DNA of 64,000 nucleotides from Sinotaia quadrata (Eukaryota; Mollusca; Gastropoda; Architaenioglossa; Viviparidae): NCBI GenBank assembly GCA_028829895.1, contig CM054179.1, positions 98,187,875 to 98,251,874 of the forward strand, read 5' to 3'. Shown piece by piece: positions 11,457 to 23,469 of this stretch (position 1 is its first letter; each line of letters starts with the position of its first letter). The notes under the pieces were generated by a model. It saw only the letters and a program-made list of their open reading frames with translations, ran no database searches and was not told where the DNA came from. The position numbers and the translations under genes were made by a program.

Positions 11457-12932
11457 ACCTATCTATACGTCTATATAATATAGTGAAGTTTATTAATAAA
11501 ATCAAAATAATTTTACATATGTTAAATTCAATCTTTAAATCATGAATAGATACGGAACTAAATTTTGGCAGCATGATAAGGTACAATATATTTCCGTCTC
11601 TTTCAAAATTTTTGGCCTTTTTATTTATTTATTATATTATAGTCGTCTCAGTTTTGCATATTTTATTAATTACTTCTTGTGTAGCTTTTGTATTATTTTG
11701 TTTCATTTGTTCCAGATAATTTGACAATAATAGTATTATTTCTTTCGCATTCATTCTTTCTGATTATTTTCCTGTTCAGTTTGACTAATTCTTTTGTCTA
11801 ATAATTTCGGAGAATTTGTAAAATAATTTCCTTTACACTATATATGTTGTTAAGTATATTTAATTCAATACTTTATTTTTTATTCATTGGTTATTAATTA
11901 AATAAAACTAACTAATATTTATATATTTATTGATTGCTTATAATTAGCTTTTGATAATTTTCTATTCATTAGATCTATAGATGGATGGATAGATAGATAC
12001 GTACATAGAGAGATAGATAGATAGATATATAGATAGATAGACAAATATAAAGACATATAAGTAGATAGATAGATACGTTGTCATATAGACAGACAGATTC
12101 GTACATAGATAGATACATAGATAGATAAATAGATAGATTGATAGATAGATAGATAGGTAGATACATCGTAGATAGATAGATAGATAGATAGACTGATAGA
12201 TAGATAGATAGACAGATAGATAGGTGGATAGGTAGATACATCCTAGATACGTAAATAGATAGATACGCCGATAGATAGATAGATAGATAATATAATAGAT
12301 AGATAGATGGATTGATAGATAGATGGGTAGATTAATACGTAGATAGATTACTGTCTTCTCCAAATATTTTAAAATTTAGTGCCTCATGCATCACTGACTG
12401 ACCATCAATTATCAAAATATGAAAAATTCTCTTATTTATGTCTATTCATCTTTTATTTTTCTTGATGTTTAGTTATATTTCTCATAGTTTACCTTTAATA
12501 ATTAGAATCCCTTTCCATTTCTTATTTCTGTTGTCTTTCTTTTTCTGATATGTGGGCGAGTTTTCAAGATAGATATTAAAACATGCGGAAGTACGTGTGT
12601 CTTAGCATTAGATCGGCTCGCCCTTGTGTAGTACCGACATTTGCATATAACTGCAATTTTTATCAAAATGTTTTGTAAACAGGACGTTAATTGCAGACAA
12701 AAGTAGTCGACAAGCTTGTGGGAATGTGGGTGATGAATGTACGGCAGATAAGCGTAAAAGAGCTGCAGGTAGAGGATCATGCTGCCAAACCATCTGTGAG
12801 TGTTTGCCAGAGGATCGTGGGTGCTTTTGCAGTAGCATAAATTCACCAAATGGGAGCGCACTCTTGGACAACAGCCTTGTCACTGCACTACTTTTAAATG
12901 CATTCATTTATATTTTTGCCACTGTGTTTTGA
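10792..12932 (+). CDS. Gene A: secreted cysteine-rich cystine-knot-type (venom-like) peptide
   Basis: The first coding exon is 10792-10852 (61 nt): ATG, short polar start, LLLLLPLAT hydrophobic core, then GT donor at 10853 in phase 1. The last exon most likely begins at 12697, after ATTGCAG, the only phase-compatible acceptor, and ends at TGA 12930-12932. That makes about 98 codons. The cysteine pattern is C-X6-C-X13-CC-X3-CXC-X6-CXC (first Cys codon 12717-12719), eight cysteines. The last cysteine is followed by a ~33-residue tail with a hydrophobic stretch ending FIYIFATVF. The acceptor used by C and D is destroyed here and a TAA stands in the old propeptide frame, so A either uses a shorter propeptide or is dying. 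Known of such families: disulfide-rich secreted venom or defence peptides. Target and activity cannot be read from sequence. Confidence 0.65.
11158..11466. repeat. Compound (TATC)n-(CCAT)n-(TC)n microsatellite in gene A intron
   Basis: (TATC)n from 11158, then CCAT/CCGT-rich repeats, then (TC)n at 11405-11455. The long Leu/Ser/Ile/Tyr-rich open frames here are repeat translations, not genes. Confidence 0.95.
11970..12345. repeat. Degenerate (GATA)n array in gene A intron
   Basis: GATA-rich on the plus strand, hence opposite in sense to the TATC array at 11158. It ends about 350 bp before the last exon. The same opposed pair occurs in the introns of C, C' and D. Confidence 0.95.
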
Positions 12933-13080
12933 CCTGGAATCTTAAACAGTTGACATTGAATCAAACTGAACTAAAACTCGAATATTTTGTTTGACATTTA
13001 GCTTTCACTTAGTACTTGATATTATTTCTACAGTTTTGAGTCAACTGGTTGCCGTTAATCTTGTCATTGAATTTCAAGAA

Positions 13081-13086
13081 AATAAA
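13081..13086 (+). terminator. Putative polyadenylation signal of gene A
   Basis: AATAAA about 150 bp after the stop. It is conserved at the homologous spot after D (54243-54248) and C (47226-47231). Confidence 0.5.
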
Positions 13087-13299
13087 ATGCTCTAATGATC
13101 GAGAGTGTGATGATTTTAAAACCTTAACTGTATTTGCATGTCAGTTAATGTATGTTTTTATTTAGATTTTTAAAAAATGGTGGCTTGCTTTTTTTCTTCA
13201 AATCATCGATTTTGTGTGCATACAGAAACGATATAATATATGTGAATAAATCAGTGAATTAATTTATAGTTTAACGTTAGTGAATACCATAATGTGATT

Positions 13300-13905
13300 T
13301 TATAGAAGACGCAAAGAATAATGTCAGTTAGAAAGTGACCTACTTCTCGACAACCTGATTGGGTTCTTTTCACAGAGAAAAACTGTAATCTTACATTGGC
13401 TTGAAAGAATTATGTCGCATTCATTCTGATGAGCAGAACCTAAAAGTGCCATGCGTCACAAAACAACTTCGAAAACTTCTGTACTTCAGGAAATGATGCA
13501 TGTCAAGTGCATGCCGTTAAGATTTATAAATTCTGGGAGAATGATGCAGTTATGAACTCCTAAAACTTATTGGGTTTTTTAGTTTGATTGTTTACATAGC
13601 CCCCGATTGTTGATGTACACGCTGAAAGTGGGCAGATAACTTTATTTAAAGCGTTATGTATGTAGAAGGATCTAAACGCTTAATTTTAAATACAAACTGC
13701 AAAAAGTGAAGTCTTACTCACTCCACTTACTGGACAATCCTTTTGCTCTCTTTAGAACTGGACCTGACCACTTCGTTCTTCAGTGAAGAATGTGTGTATA
13801 GCAATTGGCATTAGAGATTAAGTCAACAGTCGTTTGTCGTCAAAAACGTTTAATGTTTAAAATCTGATATGTAGTCAAATGGAAAATCAACTTTATTTTG
13901 TTTGT
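13300..13905 (+). other. Conserved 3' flank of unit A
   Basis: Colinear with 54540-55010 after gene D (segments GAGAAAGTGAC, CTTCTCGACAACCTGATTGG, ACAAAACAACTTCGAAAACT, ATAACTTTATTTAAAGC) and more distantly with reverse 18380-18960 in unit B. No open frame is conserved between copies, so it reads as non-coding sequence that travelled with the gene. Confidence 0.65.
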
Positions 13906-14785
13906 TTCTATTTGTACAGCAAGTAACCACTATATACTTGTACACCGAGTGCTGCAGTATATTCTTGTACACCAAGAAATCCAAAATGTATTGCACACCA
14001 AGTACTCCAGTATGTTTTAGCACACCACGTTATCCAGATGGAGTTTTAAAATTATATCTACTTGCTGGTTAGTCATATTCAAGGTCATGTAAACTCATGT
14101 AAATATGTCATAAATTCGTACAGATCTCGTCGTTTGTTTACAAAATCATGTGACTTGAGAGCCATATCTTCACCTTTGAAAAGATTATTTCTACGTCCGT
14201 CCACCCTTCACGGAACAAGAAGTTCTTTGACATGCAATTTCTGAAGGCATAAAATATCTTATTGCACACAAATTACGGGTCGCCGTAACTTTTCTTTATA
14301 GATTGTTATACTAATGAAAAAATGGGACGTTCACATTTACTTAGCATTCGTTTCTTCTCTCGTGTCTTGAAATCAAATGTTAAAAGTATTCTGATCCAGT
14401 GCATCTTCACTGAACTTTACAGCAATGGCCATGCACACGACATGAGAATATTATTTATATATGACAATAATGAAAAGTAATTATGCAATAAAATATCTAA
14501 ATTTCTTGAGACAAATTAAATAGATTGTTTCCAGTAATTCCTCATGTTCTGTAGGTAAAATGAGATATTTTGTATTTCTACAATTGAGAATCGTGACTTC
14601 AAAGTTTGAAAACCTAATTGCAAGCTCAACCAAAACGTTCTCAGTTGCCTTTGACAACACTCCAACATGTACAACCGCGCTAAACATTAAAAATAATGAC
14701 GTACGTAAGCGTATTGATTTAATTCAGAAATCAATAATTATTTTTCTAATTATATGTGCTTTGATAGAGTAATCGTGGATATTTC
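13905..14785 (+). repeat. Duplicated 3'-tail block of unit A
   Basis: Degenerate 27-bp minisatellite (13905-14040) followed by the block also present at 2170-2950. Its end (14560-14760) is also related to 55040-55260 downstream of gene D. Confidence 0.75.
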
Positions 14786-15450
14786 ACATTTATGGACTGT
14801 CACATTACAAGACATACACATACCACATTTATGGACTGTCACATTACAATTTATGGACTGTCACATTACAAGACATACACATACCACATTTATGGACTGT
14901 CACATTACAAGACATACACATACCACATTTATGGACTGTCACATTACAAGACATACACATACCACATTTATGGACTGTCACATTACAAGACATACACATA
15001 CCACATTTATGGACTGTCACATTACAAGACATACACATACCACATTTATGGACTGTCACATTACAAGACATACACATACCACATTTATGGACTGTCACTT
15101 AAACATACTGCACTTAATGGACTTGAATACTAAAGCAAATATACGTTCTGCACTTAATGGACTGTCACCTCTACAACAAATACACATATTGCAATAAAAA
15201 ACAATTTATTGATACATTAAATGGACTGTCACACTACAACAAATACACATATTGCAATAAAAACAATTTATTGATACATTAAATGGACTGTCACACTACA
15301 ACAAAAACACAAATGGACTCTCACAATACAGCCGATATGTCTACTTGCTCTTAATGGACTGACACACAACATTAAATATACACACTGCCCTTAATTGTTT
15401 CTCACAATACAATTAAGTATACTGTACTCAATGGATTGACGTGTCACCGC
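14785..15450. repeat. 39-bp minisatellite (GGACTGTCAC family)
   Basis: Seven near-identical 39-bp copies to ~15100 with core TTTATGGACTGTCACATTAC, then degenerate copies to ~15450. The period is 13 codons, so all frames stay open; the ORFs are not genes. Related arrays end units D (55275-55590) and D' (30225-30530). Confidence 0.9.
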
Positions 15451-15890
15451 TGTACTCTGGGGTGACTTGGTAATAATGAAATATATGAAATAATTATTGG
15501 TAGTTAGGTAGTTAGTTGTGATACAAAACATCTACAAGTGCCGATGCAGAGTATGGGTCACTGGTTATACATGCAAATCTGCAACTGTTATGCCGATATA
15601 CTGGTGTGCCATCAAGTTGACTCATGGCCCCCACTCAATTGATAAGCTGAGAATGGATTTTATTAAAGAGGTGTACCATAAATATGAACAAACGAATAGA
15701 AAGCCGATGTAATCTTTAGTTTATCACTTCAAATTTTGATAACAGACGAAGAAAATACATTTCACTGACAAATAAACGAGATTGAACAGTAAATAACAGG
15801 AATTTTAATAAAGAAAAAGTTAACAATATTTAGGTAAAATAAGTAATATACATTATGTCCTAGGTTTTGAAATAAGACCCAATGAAGTGA
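15450..15890. other. No gene recognised
   Basis: One 64-codon open frame (15518-15712) contains a CXC and a lone later Cys. It has no CC pair or conserved acceptor and no counterpart in any other unit. AT-rich non-coding otherwise. Confidence 0.5.
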
Positions 15891-15896
15891 GTTCAA

Positions 15897-16300
15897 GCCA
15901 CACTGCAGTCACTATTTGTGACGTGTCTTGTCTTAGTGCACTAGAGTGAGATGTAGCCACACTGCAGTCACTATTTGTGACGTGTCTTGTGTTAGTGCAC
16001 TAGAGTGAGATATAGCCCATTGCAGTCACTATTTGAGACGTGTCTTGTCTTAGTGCACTAGAGTGAGATGTAGCCACACTGCAGTCACTATTTGTGACGT
16101 GTCTTGTCTTAGTGCACTAGAGTGAGATGTAGCCACACTGCAGTCACTATTTGAGACGTGTCTTGTCTTAGTGCACTAGAGTGAGATGTAGCCACACTGC
16201 AGTCACTATTTGTGACGTGTCTTGTCTTAGTGCACTAGAGTGAGATATAGCCCATTGCAGTCACTATTCGTGACGTGTCTTGTCTTAGTGCACTAGAATC
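15897..16300. repeat. 59-bp minisatellite
   Basis: Seven copies, period 58-59 bp (starts 15905, 15964, 16022 and so on), core GCAGTCACTATTTGTGACGT. Each copy contains a small TCAC...GTGA inverted repeat. Confidence 0.9.
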
Positions 16301-16599
16301 AATACAAATTTCAGGTTAATCCTATCAGAGAATAGAAATAGAGTTATTAGAAGTAGGTCATTGTAAACTTTCAAATAACTTGGATTAAGTACAGCTTCCA
16401 CAGTCTTTCACTGGCCTTGCATTAGTGTCAAAATATCACAATGTCCAGCTCAGCACGTATTTCCCGCCCCATGCGTAGGGAAACACTAACGTGTTGTTTC
16501 CTCTCAAACAAACGTGGTGCTCTCTCCAAGTCGGTTTCTTGAACAGAACACAATCATAATTGTTCTGGTACTTCACTGAAATGATGTACTTATCACAAT

Positions 16600-16960
16600 G
16601 CTTGTGTATCTTTTTGTCAAATGTCTTTCTTTCTTGTTTGTGTTTTTGTCGTCCTTCTTTCTTTCTTGTCTGTCTCAATGTTTGTGTACCTTTTTGTCGT
16701 CCTACTTTCTATCTTGTCTGTCTCAATGTTTGTGTACCTTTTTGTCGTCCTACTTTCTTTCTTGTCTGTCTCAATGCTTGTGTATCTTTTTGTCGTCCTA
16801 CTTTCTTTCTTGTCTGTCTCAATGTTTGTGTATCTTTTTGTCGTCCTTCTTTCTTTCTTGTCTGTCTCAATGTTTGTGTATCTTTTTGTCGTCCTACTTT
16901 CTTTCTTGTCTGTCTCAATGTTTGTGTATCTTTTTGTCGTCCTTCTTTCTTTCTCTGCCT
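16600..16960. repeat. 48-bp minisatellite
   Basis: About six copies of a 48-bp unit (16 codons), core GTCTGTCTCAATGTTTGTGT plus CTTTTTGTCGTCCTACTTTC. Three plus-strand frames and one minus-strand frame stay open for this reason only. Confidence 0.9.
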
Positions 16961-17450
16961 CTTATTTCGTGGTTATATTCCTTACGTGTGCATTTCTTGT
17001 TACGTTTACGTCACGTTTTTGTTTGTTTATGTGACAGAAAGGAAACATAAAAATATAGTATTGTTCTAATATTACTATTATTTGTGCGTACATATGTCTG
17101 TGGTTGATAACAGGTACTGATAACACATGTTATCTAAGTGCAACACATCCAGAACATTAAACTATCCAACATTTAAAAAAAGCATAATAATTACATTAAT
17201 ATTCTGCTGCAACACAGCGGAAAGTGCTTTGGAATGCAGGACAGAAAATTGGAAAAAGTCCCAATCAATTTGTATTGTTTTTACATTGTCAGTCCTCTAC
17301 ACGGGAAAACGTTTTCAGTGTTTTCAGGTAATGATTCTACGACCACCTATTCTACATACCATCTGAGAAAATAGCGGTAAGGATTTTAATTTATACTGAT
17401 TGATTATGGTTTTATATGCCTAAGCGGAGGAGGAGAGGGGCGAGTAAGAC
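16960..17450. other. No gene recognised
   Basis: AT-rich non-coding sequence. The 79-codon frame at 17127-17366 has no recognisable features and is not conserved in other units. Confidence 0.5.
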
Positions 17451-17469
17451 ACACAGCACCATCATCTAT

Positions 17470-17935
17470 AGTCACATTCACCTATCCAGGTATCACACGA
17501 TCCATTAAGCGCAATGTGCATAGGCTAGTGTAATAACCCATTAAGCAAATGTTAATGCTTTAGTGTGACAAACTGTTAAGAGCAATATGCTTACTTAATG
17601 TAGCAATCCGCTAAGGACGGTGTGCATAATTAATGTAACAGTCCACAGAACGCAATGTGCATAATTAATGTAACAGTCCACAGAACGCAATGTGCATAAT
17701 TAATGTAACAGTCCACAGAACGCAATGTGCATAATTAATGTAACAGTCCACAGAACGCAATGTGCATAATTAATGTAACAGTCCACAGAACGCAATGTGC
17801 ATAATTAATGTAACAGTTCACAGAACGCAATGTGCATAATTGATGTAACAGTCCGCAGAGCGCAATGTGCATAACTAATGTAACAGTTCATTACGCACGA
17901 CGTGCACAATTCATTGTTACAGTCCATGACGCAAA
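17470..17935. repeat. 35-bp minisatellite at the tail of unit B
   Basis: About eight copies, 35-bp period (17641, 17676 and so on), core GTAACAGTCCACAGAACGCA. Diverged copies before 17600 (CATTAAGCGCAATGTGCATA) resemble the array at 30225-30530, placing it at the distal end of the minus-strand unit B. Confidence 0.85.
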
Positions 17936-17945
17936 CCTGTGCACC

Positions 17946-18305
17946 GTTGAATGTGATGACCTATTAAGATTAGGCACAAAGTGATGTTGAATGTGATGAC
18001 CTATTAAGATTAGGCACAAAGTGATGTTGAATGTGATGACCTATTAAGATTAGGCACAAAGTGATGTTGAATGTGATGACCTATTAAGATTAGGCACAAA
18101 GTGATGTTGAATGTGATGACCTATTAAGATTAGGCACAAAGTGATGTTGAATGTGATGACCTATTAAGATTAGGCACAAAGTGATGTTGAATGTGATGAC
18201 CTATTAAGATTAGGCACAAAGTGATGTTGAATGTGATGACCTATTAAGATTAGGCACAAAGTGATGTTGAATGTGATGACCTATTAAGATTAGGCACAAA
18301 GTGAT
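17946..18305. repeat. Perfect 40-bp minisatellite, nine copies
   Basis: Nine copies of exactly 40 bp starting GTTGAATGTGATGACCTATT. I see no substitution between them, unlike every other array here. Confidence 0.95.
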
Positions 18306-18339
18306 GTTGCAAGGAGCGCGTTATGCATGTTTGTTGTAA

Positions 18340-19120
18340 CAGCACGTGCTATTGACATACCCCAAGAACGTACTGACTTAACCTCTAAAGTAATTTATTA
18401 TGCATGCAGACGTCACTGCAGAATGGAAAGGTCATGAGCAGTTTATTCCAGAATAAGAGGTATGTCAGAGACTTCGCTTTCTTTTTTGTAGTTTGTGCGT
18501 TGAAGCAGTTGGATTCATGTAAATACATAGCATTGCATTTATTGATCTGCCCACTTTTATTTTGTATTCAAACTTTAACCCAGTCGAGATCTAAAGAGAG
18601 AAGAACCTGTATCAATCACCCTGCGACACCCTGCGTCACCCTGCCTTTTCACGTCCAAACAGCGTAAGGATGCATTTTGACGTGCATCAGTTCTTGAAGC
18701 ACCTGAGATTTCGATGTCTTTATGAGATGACCAGCACTTTATCTTCTGATCAGAGGCAGGAATGGGATATCAACTTTTCAAAGTGATATTTAATTTTCAG
18801 TGGGGTATGCAATGAAAGATTCAGGTCTGTCTTTGTGAAAACATCACACGCAGATTGCAAAAGAGCAGACTCACCTTCTCATTCACATGATTCTTGCTTT
18901 CAAGTTTAAGATTTTCAAAAGCTAGGCGTGACCTTCAGAACATTTTATTTTGTGGAAAATCACTGAGAAAACAAATGGTAAATATCTAACGCCAAATCGT
19001 ACCAAAATGTCTCAAGGAATATATTAAAGAAAACTATTAAATAACATATTTGAGTAGGTTAAATTTAATTAAATTAAGTTAAACATTCCCGGTCAAAACA
19101 CAGAGCAAAAAATGAAAATG
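18340..19120 (-). other. Diverged 3' flank of unit B
   Basis: On the minus strand this resembles the flank downstream of genes A and D (reverse of GATCTGCCCACTTTTATTTTGT, GACGTGCATCAGTTC and CATTTTATTTTGTGG). Order and orientation support a minus-strand gene unit here. No open frame of note. Confidence 0.6.
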
Positions 19121-19165
19121 AATGCATTATAGCATAGTGAAGCGACATGACTGCAGTCTTAGAGG

Positions 19166-19435
19166 GCACTCCTCTTCGCTTATTCAGACCAGCAATGGCA
19201 GAATTGTTCTTCGCTTATTCAGACGAGCAATGGCAGAATTGTTCTTCGCTTATTCAGACGAGCAATGGCAGAATTGTTCTTCGCTTATTCAGACGAGCAA
19301 TGGCAGAATTGTTCTTCGCTTATTCAGACGAGCAATGGCAGAATTGTTCTTCGCTTATTCAGACGAGCAATGGCAGAATTGTTCTTCGCTTATTCAGACG
19401 AGCAATGACAGAATTGTTCATCACTAATTCAGACC
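19166..19435. repeat. 35-bp minisatellite grown from the end of exon B
   Basis: About eight copies, 35-bp period, core GAATTGTTCTTCGCTTATTC. The first copy on the minus strand overlaps the 3' end of the cysteine-rich exon-like sequence, so the array replaced the C-terminal tail found in A and D. Confidence 0.85.
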
Positions 19436-19620
19436 AGCAATGGCCGAAATATTCTTTCCATGTACAAATGCAATGTCCAGAACAGCACGCATAGGGGCTT
19501 GAACCAATAACAACTCCATTTAAGCAACGTGCGCCCACTTTCGCACACTTGTATCGTCCGTGTGCAGACATTAATTGTCTGTATACAAAACGTCATAATT
19601 TTTATAATGCAGTTACGAAG
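19359..19620 (-). pseudogene. Unit B: decayed last exon of a cysteine-rich peptide gene
   Basis: The minus strand encodes C-X6-C-X12-CC-X3-CXC-X8-C with the first Cys codon at 19545-19547, clearly homologous to C and D (also the preceding FVxR segment of the propeptide). Three defects are visible. The seventh cysteine of the family is Gly (TGC to GGC). A TGA stands in the upstream propeptide frame where C has TCA. The phase-1 acceptor AG used by C and D is missing, and no phase-compatible substitute is seen. The reading frame ends inside the 35-bp minisatellite. Its probable signal exon is 5.3 kb upstream (24843-24903). I read it as a pseudogene; a seven-cysteine variant with an unseen acceptor is possible but less likely. 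Confidence 0.7.
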
Positions 19621-19839
19621 TTTCATTATGTCTACGCACGCCCTTTCGCACGTTTCAATTATATCTAGCCGGAAGACACACACCATGCATCAGCAAAAAA
19701 TAGACAAGAGCAAAATGAGAAGCGATAATAATTACGAACGGAAATGTACGAAAAATGTTAACAAACATCAAGAAAATTTCTTTGGGACAAAAACAAAATA
19801 TCGATGCACTATTGAAAAAGAGAAGCGCAAGATTCCTAT

Positions 19840-20225
19840 ATAGATAATAGATGTCTATGACACATTAGGTATTATTTAACATATACAGATAATAGATGTC
19901 TATGACACATTAGGTATTATTTAACATATATAGATAATAGATATCTGTGACAAATTAAGCATTACTTAACATATACTGATAATAGATGTCTATGACAAAT
20001 TAAGCATTACTTAACATATACTGATAAACGATGTCTATGACATATTAGGTATTATTTAACATATACAGATAATAGATGTCTATGACACATTAAGCATTAC
20101 TTAACATATACTGATAATAGATGTCTATGACACATTCGACATTATTTAACATATTGACACATTAAGCATTATTTAACATATACTGATAATAGATGTCTGT
20201 GACACATTAGGCACTATTTAACCTA
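19840..20225. repeat. 45-bp minisatellite
   Basis: About eight imperfect copies, 45-bp period (19843, 19888 and so on), core GATAATAGATGTCTATGACA. Confidence 0.85.
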
Positions 20226-22190
20226 AATGCACGGTGATTAAGGAAAGTAAATATTGGGACGGAACAGATATTAACAGTATTTTAATAAAGATATGTAAGA
20301 AACTAAGTACTAGAGTGATTCGACGTCATTGTATTAATATGAAACACTTAAAATAACTGACGTTTGACACATATCTCCATAATATGAATGCATAATGAGT
20401 TTCCCCACTAACAAAGGAGCCCTCGTTTGGAGGGGATTTTTCTCACCAGAGAAGAATTTTATGAATTATTTTTTCTCTCTGCTCGCGACTTGCTTCTTTG
20501 TATGACGTCTGTTTTCGTGACGTCAGTCTACAATCTAATACACGTTTTTAATCTATCAAAGAAAAAGTATTAGTAAACACAGTAATCTTCTTATTTTTTT
20601 TAACGCCAAGCCGGAAACAGTGGCTCTACATGTCGAAAGCTTGCTTTTACTGCTTGATAACATGTTTCTGCAAGTGATTGTTAAAGTTCTAGTGTAGAGA
20701 AACAGAACAAACTCGTGTCTTTACTACAAGGATGACCAGAGTCTCAGTAAATAAGTATATTCTACAGTAGAACAAAATGCAAGACACGTGACGGACCAAG
20801 TACTGCTGAATGGGAAAATGGCAAAGTTTGAAAAAAGTGGGGGGTATACTTAGATAGATAGAAAAATAAAGAGATGGATAGACAGGTTATATGCCATGCC
20901 TAGTGTTGTTAACTAACCAACATTTATTCAATTTAAATGAAGAGATTAGTGCCGAAAGAGAACCAAATCTAATGAATAAATATATATAAAACATAATTAA
21001 ATGACTTGATGAATAAAAATGTGGAAGGGTGGGTGTACGTGTGTACTCTCTTCCAAGACCACTCTTCATCGCTCTCACTCACACACAGTTACCTACAATA
21101 TAACTTAAAAGTCCGAGCCGCAAAGAGGACTCCACTAGACAATTCTGGCACTGAGACTAAAACTGCTGCTAAACTGGTTCTTCTGTGCTAACGTACTTTC
21201 GTTCTAACATAAATTCCTTCTAAACTACCTAGAATTATATAATACTTTAACTATAAAAAAATACTACATTAAATACTCTTTAAATACAATACTTCCTTAC
21301 AATATAATTCACAAAATAAATTATCAAATAAAATAATTAACTATATTCATGTGCCAGGGAAAAACCATGTACACATAAATAAATCATAGAATACACTAAG
21401 AAAACAATATAAACTAATTTACAAAATTACATAAATACAAACTACATCCCACTACCTATTAGAATACATAAACATTAACTTTGCTTATTAAATATATAAT
21501 ATAATAAAGGCGGTTAAACACGTACACAATGGCACAGCCATACACATTACTATATAGCAGACCGCACCGCGCGATTCAAACTAGCGGCCGATGACCTACT
21601 TTGCTGCCAGGCTAAACAAGCGCTACGCACACGCACACACCGCTCTGTACACACGCACATCCATCCTTCCACTAAAACAAAAAAATATTAAATTAGATTT
21701 AAATAACATAAAATTCAATAAAAGTGAAATTGCATGTAAATGTACCGACTCATTAATTAATTAGTCCAAAGCAATTTTTCAAATTCGATTCAGAGTAAAA
21801 CACAGATTTGCATTAGATAACATAAGGTTGCACACAAATATCTAAGAGAAAACTTCAAACAGTGTATGCAATATCGTCATTTGAATAAACAAAGTAGTTG
21901 TCGTCACTTTACGAGATGAATAATATTTGAGGCAGAGACAACAACACGATCTGGTTGAATGGCACTGGATGACAACACGTTCTGGTTGAATGGCAGTCAA
22001 TTTATCGGGCACTGCCCATCCCCATCTCAGAAGATATGGCCTGTGTTCAAACAGACAACACTGAAAAAAAATCAAGTGTCTTCCCTCAAATCCCCCAACC
22101 CTGAAGGGTGATGTATCATGCGAAATGGACTGCTTATGTTGATATCTGGCTGGCTGTTTGGTTGGGGTTTTATGTCCTTTTTCAAATAGT
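20225..22190. other. No gene recognised (inside the presumed unit B intron)
   Basis: AT-rich sequence with short GATA and polyA-like tracts. The stretches 20415-20540 and 21535-21665 are locally GC-richer. Frames reach at most 126 codons (minus, 21842-22222) and show no domain. Confidence 0.5.
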
Positions 22191-22204
22191 ATCATTCTTT
22201 GATG

Positions 22205-22490
22205 CAGCAGCATATCTAACACTTCAAGAACTCGTAGTTACTTCAGAAGTCTCTTTAAACTATAGCATCCTATCTAACACTTCAAGAACTCGTAGTAACG
22301 TCGGAAGTCTCTTTAAAATGTAGCAGCATATCTAACACTTCAAGAACTCGTAGTTACTTCAGAAGTCTCTTTAAACTGCAGCATCCTACCTAAACGTCAC
22401 AAACCCGTAGTAACTTTATAAGTCTCTTTAAACTGTAGCATCCTATCTAACACTTCAAGAACTCGTAGTAACTTCAGAAGTCTCTTTGAA
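22205..22490. repeat. 58-bp minisatellite
   Basis: Five copies, 58-bp period, core TATCTAACACTTCAAGAACT. A run of about 16 C follows at ~22528-22543. Confidence 0.85.
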
Positions 22491-23469
22491 CGGTAGAAAG
22501 TCTCCCTCTCTGCTATGGTTGCAAACGCCCCCCCCCCCCCCCATCTCCATCTACGGCTGTTGTTTTATTTTCCCATGGTCAAAGCCAAGCAGTTAGGTGC
22601 GTGGATGTATTCAAACTAAAGACAATTCCATTAATGTTCAATGCGATTCCGGTAGTCTGAAAAACATGACTTAGACACCCTTCCTTAATTCAACTATTCA
22701 ACCTAAAACGAAAGAAAGACCATTGTTTAAAAAAATTGTCGCGATCTCAGAAGTTTAATTTTAGAGTTGGAAATATTGTTAATAAAATAATGCATTCTAA
22801 AAGAGTTGATACAAATAAATAAATACAACAATTATAAAAACGAAATATTACTTTTTCCTAAATTGTGCTCTATTGACTAGTTTAAACTTGTTTGGAAACA
22901 GAGTAGGGTTGTCACAAATTATCTGTAGAACTGATAACCAGACAATCGATCTTGCAATTATAAAGCAACTAAACGTAATTGTAATAACAAATAACATCAT
23001 AAACTAATAAATATCTGTATTTATTTAAAGCAATACTTACTGTTATAACCATAAGAAATATCACGATTCATAGGTCTCAAGCTTGACTGCACGTCTAAAG
23101 TTTCCAACATACGGGCATTGCAAGAACTTCAAGCAAACACGTTTGCGGCTAACCACACTTAAAGCTGTATGTAACTAGTTTTGTAGAGAAATGAATACTC
23201 TTGTCCGCGCCATTTTCCGTGAGGAAACTTTCAATCCAATGCACTTACGGCAACAATTTCAAATGAAACGAAATTTTGAATCGATTACTAGAAGCTTGAG
23301 TTGTAATGTTCTAGCAATAGAAGCAGTATCAGCAGATAGCTTATGGTTACACCATTCATGTTCTTTATTAGTAAATAAGAAAAGTCTTGTGTGTTCCCAC
23401 AAAGAAATCCGGATCAAAGCAATTTTTTTTTTATCACGACGGCATACTGCTATGAGGCTCACTTTCTAG

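Noticed and set aside
11108..11545. Long Leu/Ser/Ile/Tyr-rich open frames (also 11962-12363, 37163-37538, 47567-47942, 51856-52074)
   Set aside because: They are translations of TATC/GATA/CCAT microsatellites, open in several frames on both strands, with no codon bias or conserved start.
14754..15197. 147-codon frame with 13-residue repeats, possible repeat protein
   Set aside because: The 39-bp unit is a multiple of three, so all frames stay open. The array lies in non-coding tails and is degenerate in paralogous units.
15518..15712. Possible extra cysteine-peptide exon (CXC and a later Cys)
   Set aside because: No CC pair, no CX6C, no phase-1 acceptor at the right distance, and not conserved in other units.
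16560..17069. 169-codon frame rich in Cys/Phe/Leu resembling a membrane protein
   Set aside because: A 48-bp minisatellite gives three overlapping open frames. No signal or splice context and no paralogue.
17946..18305. CRISPR array
   Set aside because: The 40-bp units are identical and contiguous with no unique spacers, and the DNA is clearly eukaryotic.
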